Assembly (NCBI GenBank): GCA_030066985.1
Contig: JASJAN010000011.1
Coordinates: forward strand, 23,259 to 87,258
Length of the DNA stretch: 64,000 nt
Reading direction: 5' to 3'
From: Desulfobacterales bacterium
GTDB taxonomy: Bacteria > Desulfobacterota > Desulfobacteria > Desulfobacterales > JAHEIW01
Position 1 is the first letter of the stretch. Every line of letters starts with the position of its first letter. Shown in pieces: positions 26,875 through 36,328 of the stretch. The notes below the pieces were generated by a model. It had not been told where the DNA came from. It ran no database searches and saw nothing but the letters and a program-made list of their open reading frames with translations. A program made the position numbers and the translations under genes.

Positions 26875-28080
26875 ATGGCCATGGTAACGGACGGAAAAGC
26901 AATCCCGGCAGACACCGATCTGTCTGAAAAAGTTCCTTTCTGGCTTGATCCTCAAAAGCGTGCCATTGTTTATCAGATTGGCGTGCTGTGCATGTTCGGG
27001 CTACTGGCCTACTATCTTATCTCCAACACCCTGATCAATCTTGAAAAGCAAGCGATTGCCACCGGATTCAGCTTCCTGAACAAGGAATCATCCTTCGAGA
27101 TCGGTGAGACCCTGATTCCGTATTCAGCCGCCAACACCTATGGGCGTGCGCTGGTGGTCGGGGCCCTCAACACTCTAAAAGTCGCTTTTATCGGCATTGT
27201 CATCACCTTGATTTTGGGAACCATTCTCGGGATTGCCCGTCTGTCGAGTAACTGGCTGGTTTCAAAAATCGCCGGGATCTACATTGAAGTGATGCAGGAT
27301 ATCCCGGTACTGTTGCAGCTGTTTTTCTGGTATGCGATTTTTTACGAAAGCCTGCCATCGCCGCGCGAGGCGCTCAATCCTTTTCATGGACTCTTTCTTT
27401 GCAACCGCGGCGTTATCTTTGCGGTTCCCGAAAGCCATCCTGCGCATAAATATATGCTTCTGGCTTTAATATTAGCTTGCATCGGCATTTACTTTTTCCG
27501 GCGCTGGGCCAAAAAACGGCAGGATGCAACCGGACAGGCGCTTCCGGTGTTCCGTATCTCTATCGCCACCATCATTGGCCTGCCGTTGACAACCTGGCTG
27601 ATTTTTGGTGCTCCGGTGAAAATGGATGTGCCTGTGCTGACGGGTTTTAATTTTAAAGGCGGAACGACGCTCAGCCCCGAATTCATAGCCCTGCTGTTGG
27701 GCCTGGTGCTGTATACAGCCGCATTCGTTGCGGAAGTGGTGCGGGCTGGCATTCAATCGGTGAGCAAAGGCCAGCGCGAGGCCGCCATGTCCATTGCTTT
27801 GAAACCGACGCAGGTATTGAATCTGGTGATTTTACCTCAGGCGTTGCGGGTGATTATACCGCCGTTGACCAGCCAGATGCTGAATCTGACCAAAAACAGC
27901 TCGCTTGCGGTGGCCATTGGATTTCCGGATTTTGTTTCGGTCGCCAATACCACTATTAATCAAACCGGCCAATCTATTGAAGGCGTGGCCCTGATCATGG
28001 CGGTTTATCTGTTTTTCAGCTTGTCCACTTCGGCATTTATGAATTGGTACAACAAAAAGGTTAAACTGGTCGAAAGATAA
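26875..28080 (+). CDS. aapQ: general L-amino-acid ABC transporter permease AapQ
   Basis: Inner-membrane permease, 401 residues, about eight membrane helices. The long central insertion between helices and the C-terminal EAA loop (QREAAMSIALKPTQVLNLVILPQALRV region) match AapQ/BztB rather than the shorter HisM/GlnP permeases. ATG 26875 is used; a second ATG at 26881 is equally plausible, and neither has a strong ribosome site. Only seven bases separate its stop from aapM. Confidence 0.92.
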   Translation: MAMVTDGKAIPADTDLSEKVPFWLDPQKRAIVYQIGVLCMFGLLAYYLISNTLINLEKQAIATGFSFLNKESSFEIGETLIPYSAANTYGRALVVGALNTLKVAFIGIVITLILGTILGIARLSSNWLVSKIAGIYIEVMQDIPVLLQLFFWYAIFYESLPSPREALNPFHGLFLCNRGVIFAVPESHPAHKYMLLALILACIGIYFFRRWAKKRQDATGQALPVFRISIATIIGLPLTTWLIFGAPVKMDVPVLTGFNFKGGTTLSPEFIALLLGLVLYTAAFVAEVVRAGIQSVSKGQREAAMSIALKPTQVLNLVILPQALRVIIPPLTSQMLNLTKNSSLAVAIGFPDFVSVANTTINQTGQSIEGVALIMAVYLFFSLSTSAFMNWYNKKVKLVER

Positions 28081-28087
28081 AAAGCCC

Positions 28088-29185
28088 ATGGAAGCTTATG
28101 TTCAGGAAACACCGGTAGAGGAGTTAAAACCACCGGTTTCGAGTGTGGGGGTCCTTGGATGGGTGAAAGCCAATCTGTTCAACGGCTGGTTTAACTCCCT
28201 GCTGACGATCGTAACACTTTATATTCTGTGGGAGATCATTCCACCGTTTATCCGCTGGGCTTTTATTGACAGTGTCTGGAATACCACCGGAGCCGTGTGC
28301 CGGGACATAGACGGCGCCTGTTGGTCGATTATTACGACCAATTTGCGCTTCATTATTTTTGGCTTCTTTCCGTATGACCAGCAGTGGCGGCCTTTGATTG
28401 CCATGCTGCTCCTATTTGGCTTGCTGTTTTACAGCCGTGACCGAAATCATTGGCATAAATACTTGGCTTATGCCTGGCTGATCGGCTTGGTGGTTATGGG
28501 GTTTCTGATGCGCGGAGGGCTCTTTGGGTTGCCCGGGGTAGAAACCTCTCAATGGGGTGGGCTGCCGCTGACGCTGCTGCTATCCGTTTTCGGGCTCACT
28601 GCGGCCTATCCTCTGGGGGTTGTCCTGGCATTGGGTCGTCAGTCTCGGATGCCGGCAATTCGCATGCTGTGCGTCGTGTACATTGAACTCATCCGCGGCG
28701 TCCCGCTGATCAGTCTGCTGTTTATGGGCTCCATAATCTTTCCACTATTTTTGCCCGAAGGCATTACCATCAATCAAATTTTGCGGGCCCAGGTAGCCAT
28801 TATTTTGTTTACAGCTGCCTATATTGCCGAAGTCGTTCGCGGCGGTTTGCAGGCTATGCCGCGCGGACAATACGAGGCTGCTGAGTCCATCGGGCTAAAC
28901 TATTTTCTGACCATGCGGCTGATTATACTGCCCCAGGCACTGAAAATTGTAATACCGCCGACCGTAAGCATCCTCATTTCCGCCTTTAAAGATACGTCTC
29001 TGGTGGTCATCATCGCACTCTGGGATCTGTTGAAAACCACCCAAGCGACACTATCAAATCCCGAATGGATGGGTTTCAGCCGCGAGGCTTATATTTTTGT
29101 TGCCATACTTTATTTTTTAGGCTGTTTTTCGATGGCCAATTACAGCCGTAAGCTGGAAAAGGAATTGTCTACTGAAGAACACTAA
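28088..29185 (+). CDS. aapM: general L-amino-acid ABC transporter permease AapM
   Basis: Second membrane subunit, 365 residues, with an N-terminal extension and about eight helices. The EAA loop [26 protein letters not shown] docks on AapP. The segment [16 protein letters not shown] is typical of amino-acid permeases. Several tryptophan-rich helices lie at residues 30-130. Directly follows aapQ. Confidence 0.92.
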   Translation: MEAYVQETPVEELKPPVSSVGVLGWVKANLFNGWFNSLLTIVTLYILWEIIPPFIRWAFIDSVWNTTGAVCRDIDGACWSIITTNLRFIIFGFFPYDQQWRPLIAMLLLFGLLFYSRDRNHWHKYLAYAWLIGLVVMGFLMRGGLFGLPGVETSQWGGLPLTLLLSVFGLTAAYPLGVVLALGRQSRMPAIRMLCVVYIELIRGVPLISLLFMGSIIFPLFLPEGITINQILRAQVAIILFTAAYIAEVVRGGLQAMPRGQYEAAESIGLNYFLTMRLIILPQALKIVIPPTVSILISAFKDTSLVVIIALWDLLKTTQATLSNPEWMGFSREAYIFVAILYFLGCFSMANYSRKLEKELSTEEH

Positions 29186-29232
29186 GAAGTCTAACAAATA
29201 CGTTTCATTCGAATTTGGAACGAGAGGACCCA

Positions 29233-30009
29233 ATGACCGAGGAAAAGTCAGCAAACAGCGATACACAGAGAGAGACGGAACCCATTATCGAAATTATTGA
29301 TATGCACAAGTGGTTTGGGGAATTCCATGTGCTGCGAGGTATTGATCTGACCATTCAACAAAAAGAGCGTATCGTCATTTGCGGTCCGTCAGGTTCCGGT
29401 AAATCAACCCTGATTCGCTGCATTAATCGTTTGGAAGAGCATCAACGCGGCAAAATTATCGTTGATGGTATTGAGCTGACGAATAACCTCAAAAATATCG
29501 AAAAAATCAGAACCGAAGTCGGCATGGTCTTTCAGCACTTCAATCTTTTTCCGCACTTGACCATTGTTGATAATCTGGCCCTGGGGCCGATTTGGGTCAG
29601 AAAAGTGCCCAAGAAAGAAGCTGTTGAAACCGCCATGCATTATCTGGAAAAGGTCCATATTGCCGAGCAAGCCCAAAAATTTCCTGGACAGCTATCCGGG
29701 GGGCAGCAGCAACGGGTGGCGATTGCCCGCAGTCTGTGTATGTCGCCGAAAATCATGCTATTTGATGAGCCCACCTCTGCCTTGGACCCCGAGATGATCA
29801 AAGAAGTTCTGGATGTTATGATAGACCTTGCCCAGGAGGGTATGACCATGATTGTGGTGACTCATGAGATGGGTTTTGCCAAGAGCGTGGCCCACCGGGT
29901 GCTATTTATGGATTTTGGGCAGATTGTGGAAGGAAACACGCCCGAAGAGTTTTTCGAAAATCCCCAGCACGATCGCACCAAACTATTTCTCAGCCAGATA
30001 TTACACTAA
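29233..30009 (+). CDS. aapP: general L-amino-acid ABC transporter ATPase AapP
   Basis: 258-residue ATP-binding subunit. Walker [11 protein letters not shown]-loop [10 protein letters not shown], signature LSGGQQQR, Walker [14 protein letters not shown] and the switch histidine in VVTHEMGFA are intact. ATG 29233 is chosen since GAGAGGA lies five bases before it; the longer frame from a TTG at 29215 runs through this site. Last gene of aapJQMP. Confidence 0.95.
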   Translation: MTEEKSANSDTQRETEPIIEIIDMHKWFGEFHVLRGIDLTIQQKERIVICGPSGSGKSTLIRCINRLEEHQRGKIIVDGIELTNNLKNIEKIRTEVGMVFQHFNLFPHLTIVDNLALGPIWVRKVPKKEAVETAMHYLEKVHIAEQAQKFPGQLSGGQQQRVAIARSLCMSPKIMLFDEPTSALDPEMIKEVLDVMIDLAQEGMTMIVVTHEMGFAKSVAHRVLFMDFGQIVEGNTPEEFFENPQHDRTKLFLSQILH

Positions 30010-30100
30010 CCTCACCCTTTTTCCCAAAAATTACAGCCGAATCAGTCAATTTATGCTAAAATAAGACCCATGACGGGAGTTGTCGGTTAAGCGTTTGATA

Positions 30101-30124
30101 AGAACTAAAATCTTTCTTAGTTCT
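30101..30124 (+). other. 8-bp hairpin downstream of aapP
   Basis: AGAACTAA (30101-30108) pairs with TTAGTTCT (30117-30124) over an eight-base loop. Weak and AT-rich; may help end the aap transcript. Confidence 0.35.
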
Positions 30125-30157
30125 AAATTGAAGTGACCGATAATCCCTAACAATTAA

Positions 30158-30189
30158 CGCCTGATTGAGGGCAACGTCTCAATCAGGCG
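30158..30189 (+). terminator. perfect 12-bp hairpin, probable aap transcript end
   Basis: CGCCTGATTGAG and CTCAATCAGGCG pair perfectly across an eight-base loop. No T-run follows, so it may act as a stabilising or Rho-assisted end rather than a classic terminator. About 150 bases after aapP and 90 before the RDD gene. Confidence 0.5.
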
Positions 30190-30276
30190 CATCTAGTTTA
30201 AGTTTGAGGTGTATCTGGCCGATATAGCACTAAATTAGCCACAAAATAGACCGGTGAAAATCGACCGGAGTGTCGC

Positions 30277-31044
30277 ATGAATTTGTATTACGCTGATGGT
30301 GATCGGCAGGTCGGACCGATTGGCAAAACTGAGCTGCAGTCCCTGATCAGAACCAAAAAAATAGATGCCAATACCCTTGTCTGGCAGCCCGGCATGACGG
30401 AGTGGCAAGCCTTGGGTATTTTTGTGCGCCGTAAAACCCAAGGTGAGGCCGCAACGAGGGAACCGGCGCCGCCGGCCCAACAATCATTGTGTTCTGAATG
30501 CGGTCAAGCGTTTGCCGAAGATGACATGATCCGGTTTTCAGATGTCTGGGTGTGCTCTGGCTGTAAACCGATTATTGTTCAAAAGATCAAAGAGGGTGTC
30601 GCCATTTCCGGTGCTATGGATTATGCCGGGTTTTGGCTCCGTTTTGGGGCCTGGTTTATTGATTATATCATCTTGGGCATTATCAGCATGGTAATTTATC
30701 TTCCGATAACCCTATTGGGTGCCTTTTCTTTTGATCAACCGGCTGTATTCGTCACCTTTCAAGTCATTTCAACAATTCTCAATTTTGTCCTCCCGGCTGC
30801 CTATGAGATTTGGTTTGTGGGCAAATATGGTGCGACACCGGGGAAAATGGCCTGTAAAATAAAAGTGGTCACCGCCGACGGACAGATGATCAGTTATGGC
30901 AGATCTGTCGGCAGACATTTTGCTAAATATATCAGCGGGTTGATTCTTGGAATCGGCTATATCATGGCCGGGTTTGATGACCAAAAGCGCTCGCTGCATG
31001 ACCGAATATGTGACACCCGTGTGATCAAGTCAGGGGAGATATAG
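30277..31044 (+). CDS. GYF_2 - zinc ribbon - RDD membrane protein
   Basis: 255 residues. Residues 1-55 form a GYF_2/DUF4339 domain (YYADGDRQVGPIGKTELQSLI and VWQPGMTEWQAL). Residues 70-105 hold a zinc-ribbon pair, CSECG and CSGC. Residues 110-250 are an RDD domain with membrane helices about 112-135, 150-175 and 205-230, the R/D residues in FWLRFGAWFIDYII and the closing DDQKRSLHDRICDT. RDD proteins are implicated in ion or solute transport, but this fusion's role is unknown. GGAG precedes the ATG. First gene of the long membrane cluster. Confidence 0.88.
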   Translation: MNLYYADGDRQVGPIGKTELQSLIRTKKIDANTLVWQPGMTEWQALGIFVRRKTQGEAATREPAPPAQQSLCSECGQAFAEDDMIRFSDVWVCSGCKPIIVQKIKEGVAISGAMDYAGFWLRFGAWFIDYIILGIISMVIYLPITLLGAFSFDQPAVFVTFQVISTILNFVLPAAYEIWFVGKYGATPGKMACKIKVVTADGQMISYGRSVGRHFAKYISGLILGIGYIMAGFDDQKRSLHDRICDTRVIKSGEI

Positions 31045-31049
31045 GCGCA

Positions 31050-31190
31050 CTATGGAGTGTTGGCGTAATGGAGTAGTGGATTAATGGATTTTTGAAAATT
31101 CAGGTTTTCCCAATACTCCAGCACTCCAGTCCGGCCTTCGTAGCCGAGGCTACTTCGGCGGAGTAGGCTACTCCATTACTCCGGTTGAAT
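31050..31190. repeat. short-period inverted repeat (GGAGTN/ACTCCN)
   Basis: Eight-base units around TGGAGTGT, TGGCGTAA, TGGAGTAG, TGGATTAA (31053-31092) face ACTCCAGCACTCCAG and CTACTCCATTACTCC (31114-31182). An internal hairpin with TAGCCGAGGCTA lies at 31141-31152. Confidence 0.7.
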
Positions 31191-31254
31191 ATGCCACGGG
31201 TTCTATAGTTTGAACTACCGTTGTTGACATAATTAGCAATTGAAGGAGCGATCC

Positions 31255-31818
31255 GTGATTGCCTGCACCCGGTGCAAAACACCACTTGATGCACAAGCCC
31301 TCAACACGTATGCGTTGAACTCGTGTAAGGCTTGCAATGAGTCCTTTCGAGCAGATGTTTATCCGGCATTATTTCGCAAGCTGCCTTCCGGCCAGGGCGG
31401 TGCGCCGCTGCAGGATGAAGAAGAAGCCAGTTGCTTTTATCATCCGGCCAAAAAAGCGGCTGTGGCCTGTTCGGCCTGCGGTCGCTTCCTGTGCGCGTTG
31501 TGTGATGTTGACTTTAATGATCGGCACCTTTGTCCGGCGTGTCTCGAGACCGGTAAAACCAAACGCAAGATTAAAAATTTGGAGAATCATCGGGTATGTT
31601 ATGACACGGTGGCATTATCGATTGCGCTGATTTCAACACTGTTTATATGGCCGACCATCCTTTCTGCACCGATCGTTATTTTTATGGTCATTCGATACTG
31701 GAACGCCCCCAGCAGCATTATCCCCCGCACAAAAATTCGTTTTGTCATGGCATTTTTGATTGCCGGGTTGCAACTGGCAGGGTGGCTTCTGTTTTTCGGC
31801 GGATTGATGGCCGCCTAA
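31255..31818 (+). CDS. B-box/zinc-ribbon membrane protein
   Basis: 187 residues. An N-terminal zinc ribbon (CTRCKTPL...CKACNESF, residues 4-32) is followed by a B-box-like zinc finger (CFYHPAKKAAVACSACGRF, then LCALCD and LCPACLE, about 60-105). Two membrane helices follow (about 125-150 and 160-182). GTG 31255 is chosen because AAGGAG lies seven bases upstream; the frame open from 31240 would place the ribosome site inside the gene. A likely membrane-anchored protein-interaction module; substrate unknown. Confidence 0.8.
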   Translation: MIACTRCKTPLDAQALNTYALNSCKACNESFRADVYPALFRKLPSGQGGAPLQDEEEASCFYHPAKKAAVACSACGRFLCALCDVDFNDRHLCPACLETGKTKRKIKNLENHRVCYDTVALSIALISTLFIWPTILSAPIVIFMVIRYWNAPSSIIPRTKIRFVMAFLIAGLQLAGWLLFFGGLMAA

Positions 31819-31857
31819 GCAAGCGGTTATTTTAAATAAGATGAATTATAGCCTTAC

Positions 31858-31928
31858 GCAAAGACGCTAAAGCGTAAAGAAGATACACGCTTTTTTTTCT
31901 TTGTGGTCCAATTGGGCTTTGCGCGAAA
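31858..31928. repeat. ACGCAAAG short inverted repeat
   Basis: ACGCAAAGACGCTAAAGCGTAAAG at about 31857-31880 faces TTTGTGGTCCAATTGGGCTTTGCGCG at about 31901-31926. Same unit type as the spacer between tmcC and tmcB. Confidence 0.65.
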
Positions 31929-32006
31929 ATGATTAATTAAACTCGGAACAAACCAATCTCTATATTAGCAATGACTGTATAAGAGATAGGTTGTGAATGG
32001 GAAAAA

Positions 32007-33068
32007 ATGGCTGTACCACCACCACCAACTTACCATCGACTGCCCGGCAAGAAAAAAGGCTTTGTTATGGGGCAGCACACCCTATGGCGGGGCAAAGATC
32101 ACTTGCTTCAGATTTATGCGCGCTGGGGTTCTGAAGATTATAAACGCTATTACTTCAACGACATTCAAGCGATCATCACGCGCCGAACCGAAACCGGAAA
32201 AATTCAAAACTTTGTGATGGGTGCTTTGACAGGTCTTTTCGTTCTTCTGGCGGCGACTTCGGCAAGTGCCTGGATTCCTTTCAATGGCATTATAGCGTTC
32301 GTTATGCTCGTTATTTTGTTGGTCAATGCCATCAAAGGGCCCACCTGTGAAACCCATCTGTTGACAGCTGTTCAAACTGAAAAACTACACTCGCTCAATC
32401 GTTTATCCACGGCGCAAGCGGTCATGAATCAGGTTAAACCGATCATCGAACGTTTTCAGGGGCCTCTGCAGCATGAGACCCTTATCCAACAGAGTGCACA
32501 ACTTTCAAACGCTGGGCAGCAGAGGCCTCCAACGCGTCTGGAGCAAAGAGCCTCGAAAGCCCGCAAAAACGAAAGCGGGCGGGTGCATCTGATGCTGTTC
32601 GTTCTGTTGAGTTTCCATGGCCTGATAGTGGCGGTCGGTTTTATGCTAACGCATGTTGGTTTGACCTTTGTGGGAATCGCCGTAATGCTAATGATGGGAA
32701 TCTGCGTTGTCATCGCCTTGGTCAAACAGTATGAAAGCAACTTACAGCACCCCGTCCGCACGATGACATGGGCGGCATTGGGATATGTCTGTTTTTCGTT
32801 TATCAGCAGCTATATCATTAGTATGGGACTGGCTTTCAAGAATCCCGACATTGTCCACAATCAATGGGAAATGATCAAATTGTTTTCCAAAATGACGCCT
32901 TGGGACAGCTCTTTGATGATGACCCTTAACATTATCGCTTTAAGCGGTGCGGTGGCCATCGGTATACCAGGACTTTGCTTATTACGAAAATCGCTGCGTG
33001 CCAATTTAACGGCTGCAGGCGATTCGGCCGCCCCAGTTGTTGACGCTACACCCAAAAGGATTTCTTAA
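32007..33068 (+). CDS. multi-pass membrane protein of unknown function
   Basis: 353 residues, no family recognised. An N-terminal cytoplasmic part (about 1-65, with HTLWRGKDHLLQIYARWGSEDYKRYYFNDIQAI resembling a PH-like strand pattern) leads into two helices (about 70-110), a soluble central section (about 115-195), and four further helices (about 196-220, 222-245, 250-280, 305-330). Its TAA stop overlaps the ATG of the next gene, so it is translationally coupled within the membrane cluster. GGGA precedes the ATG at 32007. Confidence 0.75.
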   Translation: MAVPPPPTYHRLPGKKKGFVMGQHTLWRGKDHLLQIYARWGSEDYKRYYFNDIQAIITRRTETGKIQNFVMGALTGLFVLLAATSASAWIPFNGIIAFVMLVILLVNAIKGPTCETHLLTAVQTEKLHSLNRLSTAQAVMNQVKPIIERFQGPLQHETLIQQSAQLSNAGQQRPPTRLEQRASKARKNESGRVHLMLFVLLSFHGLIVAVGFMLTHVGLTFVGIAVMLMMGICVVIALVKQYESNLQHPVRTMTWAALGYVCFSFISSYIISMGLAFKNPDIVHNQWEMIKLFSKMTPWDSSLMMTLNIIALSGAVAIGIPGLCLLRKSLRANLTAAGDSAAPVVDATPKRIS

Positions 33069-33388
33069 TGGAAGATTTACTGCACCAACGCTGCTTCAAT
33101 CATATGTTGCGGGAAGCCGTTGCTCGTTGTCCCCAATGCCAGCGTTATTTTTGCCGTGAATGCGTGACAGAACATGATGATCAGGTATTGTGCGCCACTT
33201 GCTTGAGCACAGATGCCGATGCCAAAAGTTCAGATCAAAGCCGCTTTGGCAGTATGATGCGTTTGATGCAGTTTTTAATCGGAACAACAGTGCTGTGGGT
33301 GTTTTTTTATTACCTTGGACAAATTTTACTTTCTCTTCCCTCAGCGTTTCACGAAGGGACCTTATGGGAAAAGGGGTGGTGGGATTAG
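33068..33388 (+). CDS. B-box zinc finger protein with one membrane helix
   Basis: 106 residues. The cysteine/histidine pattern CFNHMLREAVARCPQCQRYFCREC followed by HDDQVLCATC forms a B-box-type zinc finger similar to that in the gene at 31255. One membrane helix follows (about 68-92). The ATG overlaps the preceding stop (TAATG), and its own stop is two bases before the next start. Tight coupling on both sides suggests one complex with its neighbours. Confidence 0.82.
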   Translation: MEDLLHQRCFNHMLREAVARCPQCQRYFCRECVTEHDDQVLCATCLSTDADAKSSDQSRFGSMMRLMQFLIGTTVLWVFFYYLGQILLSLPSAFHEGTLWEKGWWD

Positions 33389-33390
33389 CT

Positions 33391-35031
33391 ATGAAGCCCA
33401 GGGTCAAAGAACATCGCCGAAGTGCGATTCTGCTTGTGGAAGAAGCCGTCCATCTCTTGCGAAAAGCGCCCTTGTCTTTACTCTCTGCTTACGCCATCGG
33501 AACACTGCCATTTGTATTGGCGCTATTTTATTATTGGGCCGATATGAGCCGCAGTGCTGATGCCCACCAATATCATGCGGTGGCCTCTCTGGGGATGGCG
33601 CTTCTCTATATATGGATGAAATGCTGGCATGTGGTTTTTGCCGCACGAATAAAAAAGACATTGAGCGGCGAACCACCACAAAAATGGTCTCAGCAACGCG
33701 TCCTGTCGCTGGTAACAACCCAAACGCTGATTCACGCGACAGCTTTTATTGTGTTGCCGCTGGCCGCTGTGGTCGCTTTGCCGTTTGGCTGGTGCTATGC
33801 GTTTTATCAAAACGTGACCGTCGAAGCGGCAAACGAGGAGTATAAACCAAAAGCGCTATGCCAAAAGGCCTGGTCGCAAGCCAAATTGTGGCCGCGGCAG
33901 AACCATATATTGATGTCCATTTTCTTCGTCTTTGGTATCGTCGTTTTACTAAATGTCGCCAGTGCCATTTACATGGTGCCACATCTGGTCAAAAAATATC
34001 TTGGAATCGAATCCTTGTTTACGCTCAGCGGATTTCACGTGATCAATACCACTTTCTGGGTGGTGACAATCGGCATATCCTATTTATGTCTGAATCCGTT
34101 AGTTAAAACTGTTTACGCCTTGCGATGTTTTTATGGGACCGCTATTCATTCCGGTGATGATTTAAAATTGGGATTAAAGGCATTGGTGATCGGGCGGTCG
34201 CTGGCCATCATCGGCTTGATTGTGCTTGGACTGTTGATTGCCAGCCCTTCACGCGCTGTAACCGACGCGCAGCAGAAAGTCGCGCCAGCGGCTTTGGATC
34301 GTTCGATAGATGAAGTCATGCAGCAGCGGGAATTCATGTGGCGGATGCCCAGAGACGTGCAGGCTGAAGATCAAACAGAGCCTCAAGGCCCCATTGCTGC
34401 TGTGGTGACCTGGATTGTTGACAAGATCAGTGAAGGCTTCGACACTGTCATCAATTGGATCGACCAATTAATTGACTGGCTGCTGGCGTTGTTTCCGACC
34501 AGTGAGCGCGAGAAAAATGCGGCGGATGTAAATTGGGTCTCCCTGGTACAGTTTGGTGTTATCGCTTTAATAATCGGTTTAGTGATCGTTCTGGCCTATG
34601 TTGTGTGGCGCACTTTGAGCCGACGCCAGGTCGCCAAAGCCGAAATTGCAGCGGCGCCCGTGGAGACCATGCCGGATCTTGAAGACGAAGATACCACCGC
34701 CGATGACCTGCCGGTAAACCGCTGGCTAGATTTGGCACGCGAATTAGCCGTCAAAGGATCCCTGCGCTTGGCCTTGCGGGCCTTTTATTTGGCATCCCTG
34801 GCCGGTCTGGCTGAGCATGAGTTGATTACGATCGAAAAGTATAAGTCCAATCGCGAATATGAAACCGAGCTGCACCGCAGGGCTCACCAGAAACATAATT
34901 TGTTAACCGATTTTAGGCAAAGCAGAGAAATTTTTGATCGCGTCTGGTATGGGCTGCGGTCGATCAAAGAATCTGAATTGGAGAATTTTGCTGCACTTCA
35001 AAAAAGGATGATTACCCTTGCCCAAGGCTAA
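33391..35031 (+). CDS. DUF4129-type membrane protein
   Basis: 546 residues. About six membrane helices lie in residues 25-310 (with paired helices around 25-75, 105-135, 170-195, 215-235 and 260-290), then a charged segment, one more helix about 385-410, and a cytoplasmic C-terminal domain with RWLDLARELAVKGSLRLALRAFYLASL and TDFRQSREIFDRVWYG, characteristic of DUF4129. This domain is commonly found beside MoxR and DUF58 genes, as here. ATG 33391 starts two bases after the previous stop; an in-frame ATG at 33364 with GAAGGGA upstream is the alternative. Confidence 0.82.
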   Translation: MKPRVKEHRRSAILLVEEAVHLLRKAPLSLLSAYAIGTLPFVLALFYYWADMSRSADAHQYHAVASLGMALLYIWMKCWHVVFAARIKKTLSGEPPQKWSQQRVLSLVTTQTLIHATAFIVLPLAAVVALPFGWCYAFYQNVTVEAANEEYKPKALCQKAWSQAKLWPRQNHILMSIFFVFGIVVLLNVASAIYMVPHLVKKYLGIESLFTLSGFHVINTTFWVVTIGISYLCLNPLVKTVYALRCFYGTAIHSGDDLKLGLKALVIGRSLAIIGLIVLGLLIASPSRAVTDAQQKVAPAALDRSIDEVMQQREFMWRMPRDVQAEDQTEPQGPIAAVVTWIVDKISEGFDTVINWIDQLIDWLLALFPTSEREKNAADVNWVSLVQFGVIALIIGLVIVLAYVVWRTLSRRQVAKAEIAAAPVETMPDLEDEDTTADDLPVNRWLDLARELAVKGSLRLALRAFYLASLAGLAEHELITIEKYKSNREYETELHRRAHQKHNLLTDFRQSREIFDRVWYGLRSIKESELENFAALQKRMITLAQG

Positions 35032-36328
35032 TGCCATACGCACCATTATTTTTGTCGTCATTATTACCGGCTTTTTGCTCGGGGTGGTTAAACTGTTTCT
35101 GCTGCGCTTTGAAGCCGGAGACATTTATCCGCCTTACTCAACGTTGCGCAGCGATCCAGTAGGAAGCCGGGCGTTTTATCGCAGTTTAGAAAATTTGAGA
35201 AACATTTCAGTGCAGCGCAACTACCAGACATTGGCAAACTTGGAATTTGAGCAACCCAGCACCTTTTTTTTTATTGGTGCATCGGTATTCAATTCTGAAT
35301 CCGTGGCTGAAGAATGGGTTGACGTTATTGAGCGTTTAACCACCAGCGGTGGCCGGCTGGTCCTCTCATTTATACCGGTTGAGAAAAAACCGGCAAAATG
35401 GCGCATATCATCATGCTCGGCTAACCGTACCGACCCATCTCCAGATCAAAACGACGGTCAAACAGATGAATCCGCTGACACTCAAGCGGACGCCGACACG
35501 GGGGAGGCCCCATCCGATAGTACTTCCCAGCAGCCCATCTCATCAACAGAAACCCAATGTGTTGACCTGAGAGACAAATGGGGGCTCCTGTTGGCATTTG
35601 CTGATACCCCGGCGACCACGGCTGTCAAAACTATTACTGACGAACCGTTGGCAGGTACAGAAAATTTGCCGCAGCGCATTTCCTGGCACACAGCCGTTTA
35701 TTTTGATGATTTGGATGATAGCTGGCGCGTTATTTATTCCGCAGAGGGCCGACCGGTTATCGTAGAAAGATCCTATGGCAATGGCAGCCTGGTGCTTTTG
35801 GCGGATACCTTTTTCATCAGTAATGAAGCTTTACGATCCGAGCGGTATCCGGAATTGTTGGCTTGGACAGTTGGACCCAATACACGGCTAATTTTCGATG
35901 AAACGCATCTGGACATTCGTAAGCAACCGGGCGTGTTAAGCCTGATTAAGAAGCATCGTTTCCACTGGTTTATATGTGCCATTGCTGTTTTGGCCGTTTT
36001 GTTCGTCTGGAAAAATTCGGCCTATTTTGTACCGCCTCCCAAAAATCGCCACGACCCTACAGGCCAAGGCGTTTACTCCAGCCGCGACTCCACCCAGGGA
36101 CTTATTAGCCTGTTGCGCCGCAATATTCCCGCACAGCAATTGCTACAGACCTGTGCGTATGAATGGAGACGTGCTTTCCAGCGAAACCTGCACTTTGGGA
36201 GTGACCCCAGCGATTCGACCAACAGCGTTTTTGAGAAAATGAAAGCCTATAGACCACCATCCAATGATCCGGTTGTCGGCTATCGGCAGATCTGCAAAAT
36301 TATTTCAAAAGGAAGACACAATGAATGA
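35018..36328 (+). CDS. DUF4350 membrane-anchored protein
   Basis: 436 residues. One N-terminal helix (about 8-30), an extracytoplasmic domain of about 280 residues with PPYSTLRSDPVGSRAFYRSLEN, typical of DUF4350, a low-complexity acidic stretch rich in D, T and S (about 135-175), then a second helix (about 313-333) and a cytoplasmic tail. The fold is expected to resemble a glutamine-amidotransferase-like (GldG/DUF4350) domain. The start is TTG 35018 inside the previous gene, with AAAAGGA upstream; the alternative is a later start that would cut the helix. The end overlaps the MoxR gene by eight bases. Confidence 0.82.
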   Translation: MPKANAIRTIIFVVIITGFLLGVVKLFLLRFEAGDIYPPYSTLRSDPVGSRAFYRSLENLRNISVQRNYQTLANLEFEQPSTFFFIGASVFNSESVAEEWVDVIERLTTSGGRLVLSFIPVEKKPAKWRISSCSANRTDPSPDQNDGQTDESADTQADADTGEAPSDSTSQQPISSTETQCVDLRDKWGLLLAFADTPATTAVKTITDEPLAGTENLPQRISWHTAVYFDDLDDSWRVIYSAEGRPVIVERSYGNGSLVLLADTFFISNEALRSERYPELLAWTVGPNTRLIFDETHLDIRKQPGVLSLIKKHRFHWFICAIAVLAVLFVWKNSAYFVPPPKNRHDPTGQGVYSSRDSTQGLISLLRRNIPAQQLLQTCAYEWRRAFQRNLHFGSDPSDSTNSVFEKMKAYRPPSNDPVVGYRQICKIISKGRHNE